From NCBI GenBank assembly GCA_051418075.1, contig JBPRGG010000170.1:1-38126 (forward strand): 38,126 bases of DNA, in the 5' to 3' direction. The number at the start of each line of letters is the position of its first letter. The stretch's first letter is position 1. Position numbers and translations under genes: made by a program. The stretch comes from JBPRGG01 sp051418075 (GTDB lineage: Bacteria > Bacteroidota > Bacteroidia > Cytophagales > Cyclobacteriaceae). The notes under the pieces were generated by a model that saw only the letters and a program-made list of their open reading frames with translations, searched no databases and had not been told where the DNA came from. Positions 34,530-38,126 of this stretch are shown in pieces.

Positions 34530-36236
34530 ATGAAACCAACAGTTTTTCAGCTAAATAAAAAGAGGGCCAGAGATTCAAGGGCTGCCATAGAAAAGATCTA
34601 CATTACCATGCGTCAGCTTTTGATCAGGGGAAGCTATAAACCCAATGGTATTTCAGGCCGGGCTTTAAAGGAAGGTTTGTTTGATCTGAGTCCTGAAATT
34701 TATGGAGATATCAACGATCCTGAAAAAGTAGAGTTGGAAGGTCTGCTGTATGTGATGGAGCGACTGCCCAAAGGCATTGAAGAATGTCGTTTTGTCAAAC
34801 TGGTTGCCCGGGAAGGGTTTGAGAATGCCGGTTTGGAAGTGATCATTCCTACCAAAAGGCGAAGGAATTGTTACCGGATCGATCAGGATCGGATGTATAT
34901 TGAGATGACCCGGGGCCGAAGTGATATCTATGATATCCTGACTCACCTGACCTTTTTATACATTGAGGCAGATAAAATCAAGAACCATTGTCTGGACTCC
35001 AAAGGCAGAGTTTCAGACGACTGGAAGCGGCTGGAGGATTTTATAGAAATGAGGCAGGAAGGTGCAGATCTGGATGAAAACAAAGCTACAGTTTATCTCA
35101 GCAACATCATTGGAAGAACCATTGATGAATCTAAAAAAGCTATTGAAGAATTCAGAGCCAGTAAAACATCTCTGGAGCTTTTTGATATTATTTTCTGGTT
35201 GAGCAAACTGTCCATTGAGGAGTTAAAGAAAAACCTTTATAAAGAGATTTCTTTTTCAGCCAAACTCAGGGAGATCATCGGACATCATATTTATGGAGAA
35301 TTATGGGCCAATAATATAAAAAACTTTATTTACAAAAAAGGCTGGATTCAACGCCCTATTCACATCATCAGCGCCAATCTGCACAGCATCAAGAATACAT
35401 TATATGGGTTAGCAGCCATTAAGGATCAATCCATCAGAAACATTGAGGAACTGGCATTGAAATCAAGTATTATTAAAAATGCTGACCTCAGAGACCAGAT
35501 TCACACATTTGCCCTTCAACATGGCTTGTATGAAATCCACGATCATTATGGCACCAATCTAAGTGTACAGATCTTTGATTTCAGAGCCTTGCCGGAAGAG
35601 GTCCTGCAAACTTTTGTTCCTCCTCATGATGCGGATGAAAACACCCTGCTCCTGGTAATGGATTATGCTTTTGGCGAACAGGCTTATGAGTGTTTTGATG
35701 AGTTATTAAAACCTTTTGAAACAGAAAGTGAACAAATTCCCTTAAATATTGCATCCATTACCATCATGGGAAAAGCTGGGATCTTAAATGGAGAAAAAGG
35801 TGATATCATGATTCCCACATCATTTGTTTTTGAAGGAACAGCAGACAACTATCCCCTGGATAATGATTTTAAAAAGGACGATTTTGAACATGGACAGATC
35901 AACTGCTATGAAGGAACTATGATCACCGTACTAGGTACTTCCTTGCAAAACAGGGATGTGCTTTACCACTTCCTGCAATCTTCATGGGAGGCAATTGGTC
36001 TGGAAATGGAAGGTGCCCATTATCAAAAAGCCATTCAGGCAGCTACCAGAATCAGAAAAAGTGTGAAAGGACAGGTAAAGGTGAGATACGCCTACTATGC
36101 CTCGGATAATCCCCTGATCACCGGCAATACCCTGGCCAGTGGCAGTCTGGGCCCTGAAGGTGTAAAACCTACCTATCTGATCACCAAAATGATCCTGCAG
36201 AAGATATTAAACAGTACTAATTCCTGCCAAAGCTGA
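34530..36236 (+). CDS. DUF6909-like protein with nucleoside-phosphorylase-like C-terminus
   Basis: A 568-residue soluble protein. The N-terminal two thirds (about 1-340) are helical and unlike any enzyme I know (VELEGLLYVMERLPKGIEEC; RMYIEMTRGRSDIYDILTHL). The C-terminal part (about 375-560) has the pattern of nucleoside phosphorylases and nucleosidases: SITIMGKAGILNGEKGDIMI (409-428), GTMITVLGT, and GLEMEGAHYQ (490-499). In that superfamily the Glu-Met-Glu stretch contacts the nucleoside. I assign it to the Bacteroidota family DUF6909 with moderate confidence. A nucleotide or nucleoside substrate is plausible but unproven. The ATG sits 11 bp after a terminator hairpin. Confidence 0.72.
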   Translation: MKPTVFQLNKKRARDSRAAIEKIYITMRQLLIRGSYKPNGISGRALKEGLFDLSPEIYGDINDPEKVELEGLLYVMERLPKGIEECRFVKLVAREGFENAGLEVIIPTKRRRNCYRIDQDRMYIEMTRGRSDIYDILTHLTFLYIEADKIKNHCLDSKGRVSDDWKRLEDFIEMRQEGADLDENKATVYLSNIIGRTIDESKKAIEEFRASKTSLELFDIIFWLSKLSIEELKKNLYKEISFSAKLREIIGHHIYGELWANNIKNFIYKKGWIQRPIHIISANLHSIKNTLYGLAAIKDQSIRNIEELALKSSIIKNADLRDQIHTFALQHGLYEIHDHYGTNLSVQIFDFRALPEEVLQTFVPPHDADENTLLLVMDYAFGEQAYECFDELLKPFETESEQIPLNIASITIMGKAGILNGEKGDIMIPTSFVFEGTADNYPLDNDFKKDDFEHGQINCYEGTMITVLGTSLQNRDVLYHFLQSSWEAIGLEMEGAHYQKAIQAATRIRKSVKGQVKVRYAYYASDNPLITGNTLASGSLGPEGVKPTYLITKMILQKILNSTNSCQS

Positions 36237-36315
36237 TTTTAAGTGACGCTTTATATTGAAAGCTTATTTCCTTAATACATCATATATTATTTCCTTAAAA
36301 AAATCTTCAGCTCGC

Positions 36316-36345
36316 TTGACAGCCAATTAAAATAATCATATTTTG
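36316..36345 (+). promoter_or_regulatory. Promoter of the multi-PAS sensor gene
   Basis: TTG (36316-36318), a 20-bp spacer and TATTTTG (36339-36345) match the Bacteroidota promoter except for one missing T in the -7 element. This overlaps the possible GTG start at 36345 and so favours the ATG at 36363 as the real start. Confidence 0.55.
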
Positions 36346-36362
36346 TGAACCAATTCTTTCTC

Positions 36363-38108
36363 ATGGAAACTGCTGAATCAAATATCTATTTATTTCTATC
36401 CCGGTTGCTGGATATTCAAGATCCGGCAAAGCTTATAGATGAATTTATAAAAGGCTTAAACCAACTATACCCCGGGACGAATTGCTCCTGGTCGGAAAGT
36501 CCTCCCCTGAATGGTCGAAAAGGGGTGGAAGTAAAGGTCTCCCCAAAATGCAAAGGATTTATCTGCCTGAACCATTCTTCAGAAAACGATTTGAAACAGG
36601 TATATTCAGCAGCTGAGTTCCTGGAAATTCAATTGAAAAAATTAGGTGAATATCCGTTTGGTACTGTTAATCCAAATTCACAGAATCTCTATTATAAATT
36701 ATTTGATGAGGGCACAGATGCCTGTTATTTGTTAAACCAGGAAGGCCATGTTGTAAAAGCAAATCAGGCTGCTGCCAAAATGCTGGGATATGACCGGGAT
36801 GAGTTATTAAATGTTAGTATTGAAAAAATTGACAGCCACTTTACCCAAAAACTGTTTAAAGAATTCTGGCAGCAAAACCAGGGCAATGATGAATTTATAC
36901 TTGAATCCAACCATCTCCATAAATCCGGTGCAAAAATTCCGGTAGAAATTTGTACTAAAAGATTTTATCCCAATAAAGAGATCTTTTATTTATCTAATGT
37001 ACGTAATATCAGCGCCCGTAAATTAAATGACAAAAAGCTCAAAGAAAGTCAAGAGCAATTTAAATTTATTGCCGAAAATACTTCAGATGTTATCATCATG
37101 CATGAGCCCGGGAAAAAGTTTTTATATATTTCTCCCGCTATTTATCAATTAACCGGGTATACACCAGAGGAGTATTATCAGTTCTCCTCCTTTCAGAATG
37201 TACATCCGGAGGATCATCAAAAATTAAAAAACAATGTAAAAAAAATATTTGATCATGACCATCACATTATCTCCCGGTACAGGATCAAAAATAAAGCAGG
37301 ACAATGGATCTGGATTGAAACCAGAACCAAGACAATCAAAAACGGTCCTCATGAACCTTTACTGCTGGTTACATTGGCCCATGATATTACCGAACAAATT
37401 AAGACAGAAGCAAAAGTCAAGGAAACCAATCAAAAGTACCGCTTTCTGGCAGAATCGAGTTCAGAACTGGTGGCACTGCATGAACCAGATGGTGTTTACC
37501 AGTATTTGTCTCCCTCGGTGAAAGAATTGTTGGGCTTTGAAGCAGAAGAATTAATTGGAGCAAACCCCTATGATTACTTTCATCCGGATGATCAGGAAAG
37601 GATCAGAAAGGAAAGCCATCAGTTGGCTCTGGAGGGAAATGCTATAAAAGGAGTAGAATACCGTATCAGAAAGAAAGATGGCAACTACATTTGGTTTGAC
37701 ACCTATACAGATTTAATCCTGGATGAGGATGGTTCCATTAAATACCTGATCACCCGTTCCAGGGACGTTTCAGATAAAATACTTTCCAAGCAAGCTCTGG
37801 CTGAAAGTGAAGAAAAGTTCCGGCTGTTGTTTGAAAATATGAATGTGGCATTTTCTCTGCATGAGATCATCACTGATGATGAAAATCAGCCTATCAACTA
37901 TCGATTTCTGGAAGTAAATAGCATGTTTACCAAACTTACTGGTTTGAAAGAAAAAGATGTTGTGGGCAAAACAGTGCTGGAAGTGATGCCTGATACAGAA
38001 CCTTATTGGATCAAGACCTTTGGGGATGTGGCCATCACGGGTAAGACTATTGTATATATTAATTATTCCAGTATAATTTGCAAATATTATGATACAAAAA
38101 CCTATTGA
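36363..38108 (+). pseudogene. Multi-PAS sensor protein interrupted by an in-frame TGA, 3' part beyond the window
   Basis: From the ATG at 36363 there are 581 residues to a TGA at 38106-38108. After an N-terminal region of unclear fold come PAS repeats: LLNQEGHVVKANQAAAKMLG; FLYISPAIYQLTGYTPEEYY with HPEDHQ and RIKNKAGQWIWIETRTK; YLSPSVKELLGFEAEELIG with HPDDQERI and RIRKKDGNYIWFDT; and a fourth starting FLEVNSMFTKLTGLKEKDVV. The fourth PAS stops at KYYDTKTY, before its last strands. The same frame continues after the TGA as PKPGLF to the window edge, which is how this PAS type normally goes on. So the gene looks broken by one nonsense codon, or the base is a sequencing error. A histidine kinase or other output domain would be expected downstream, outside the window. 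Confidence 0.72.
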
Positions 38109-38126
38109 CCTAAACCTGGTTTGTTT

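Noticed and set aside
38106..38108. TGA read as Trp or selenocysteine in the PAS sensor.
   Set aside because: TGA ends susD, the TonB receptor gene and the macroglobulin-like gene in this window, so it is a normal stop; no stem-loop for selenocysteine can be judged with 18 bp left.
1..38126. tRNA or rRNA genes, CRISPR arrays, transposases, integrases or attachment sites.
   Set aside because: None was found on reading both strands; a covariance search for small RNAs was not possible here.

Overview
The window looks like a chromosomal segment of a Bacteroidota species, most likely of the order Cytophagales. The evidence is a SusC/SusD pair with a FecI/FecR-type sigma/anti-sigma pair, promoters of the TTG-N20-TAnnTTTG type, and lineage-typical families (DUF4249, DUF6909- and DUF6913-like proteins, DUF5060/DUF4038 glycosidases). 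No rRNA, tRNA, CRISPR array or transposase was seen. The genus is not resolved from the sequence.

Region 1 (1-13778, all minus strand) is a polysaccharide utilization locus. In transcription order it holds an ECF sigma factor, a FecR anti-sigma factor, SusC with an STN signalling domain, SusD, a DUF5060/DUF4038 glycosidase (GH140-like), a GH28 pectinase-like enzyme with altered catalytic motifs, an S1 sulfatase, a DoxX membrane protein and a Tat-exported Gfo/Idh/MocA oxidoreductase cut by the window edge. The enzyme set points to a sulfated, uronic-acid-containing (pectin-like) glycan. A terminator follows susD. A second strong terminator between fecR and susC points the opposite way from every gene here, as expected for an antisense RNA over the susC leader.

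Region 2 (13979-24739) starts with a membrane-bound GAF sensor without an output domain. A GC-rich structured intergenic element and a 66-residue orphan gene follow. Then come minus-strand genes: an orphan glycosidase-like protein, and a coupled set of TonB-dependent receptor, macroglobulin/plug-like secreted protein and DUF4249 lipoprotein. A lipoprotein with two thioredoxin-fold domains lies upstream of that set.

Region 3 (24831-30552) is housekeeping with an unusual regulator. A Rex-like repressor gene is followed by serC and serA (serine biosynthesis). Divergently, ligA (NAD+-dependent DNA ligase) is followed by a DUF6913-like gene. The rex promoter is bracketed by two near-perfect Rex operators 94 bp apart.

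Region 4 (30955-38126, plus strand) holds a hypothetical secreted protein and then a likely copper-uptake pair: a small Cys-rich membrane-anchored protein and an OprC-like TonB receptor with CxxxM and HxM motifs. A DUF6909-like protein with a nucleoside-phosphorylase-like C-terminus follows. The window ends in a multi-PAS sensor whose fourth PAS domain is cut by an in-frame TGA just before the edge.
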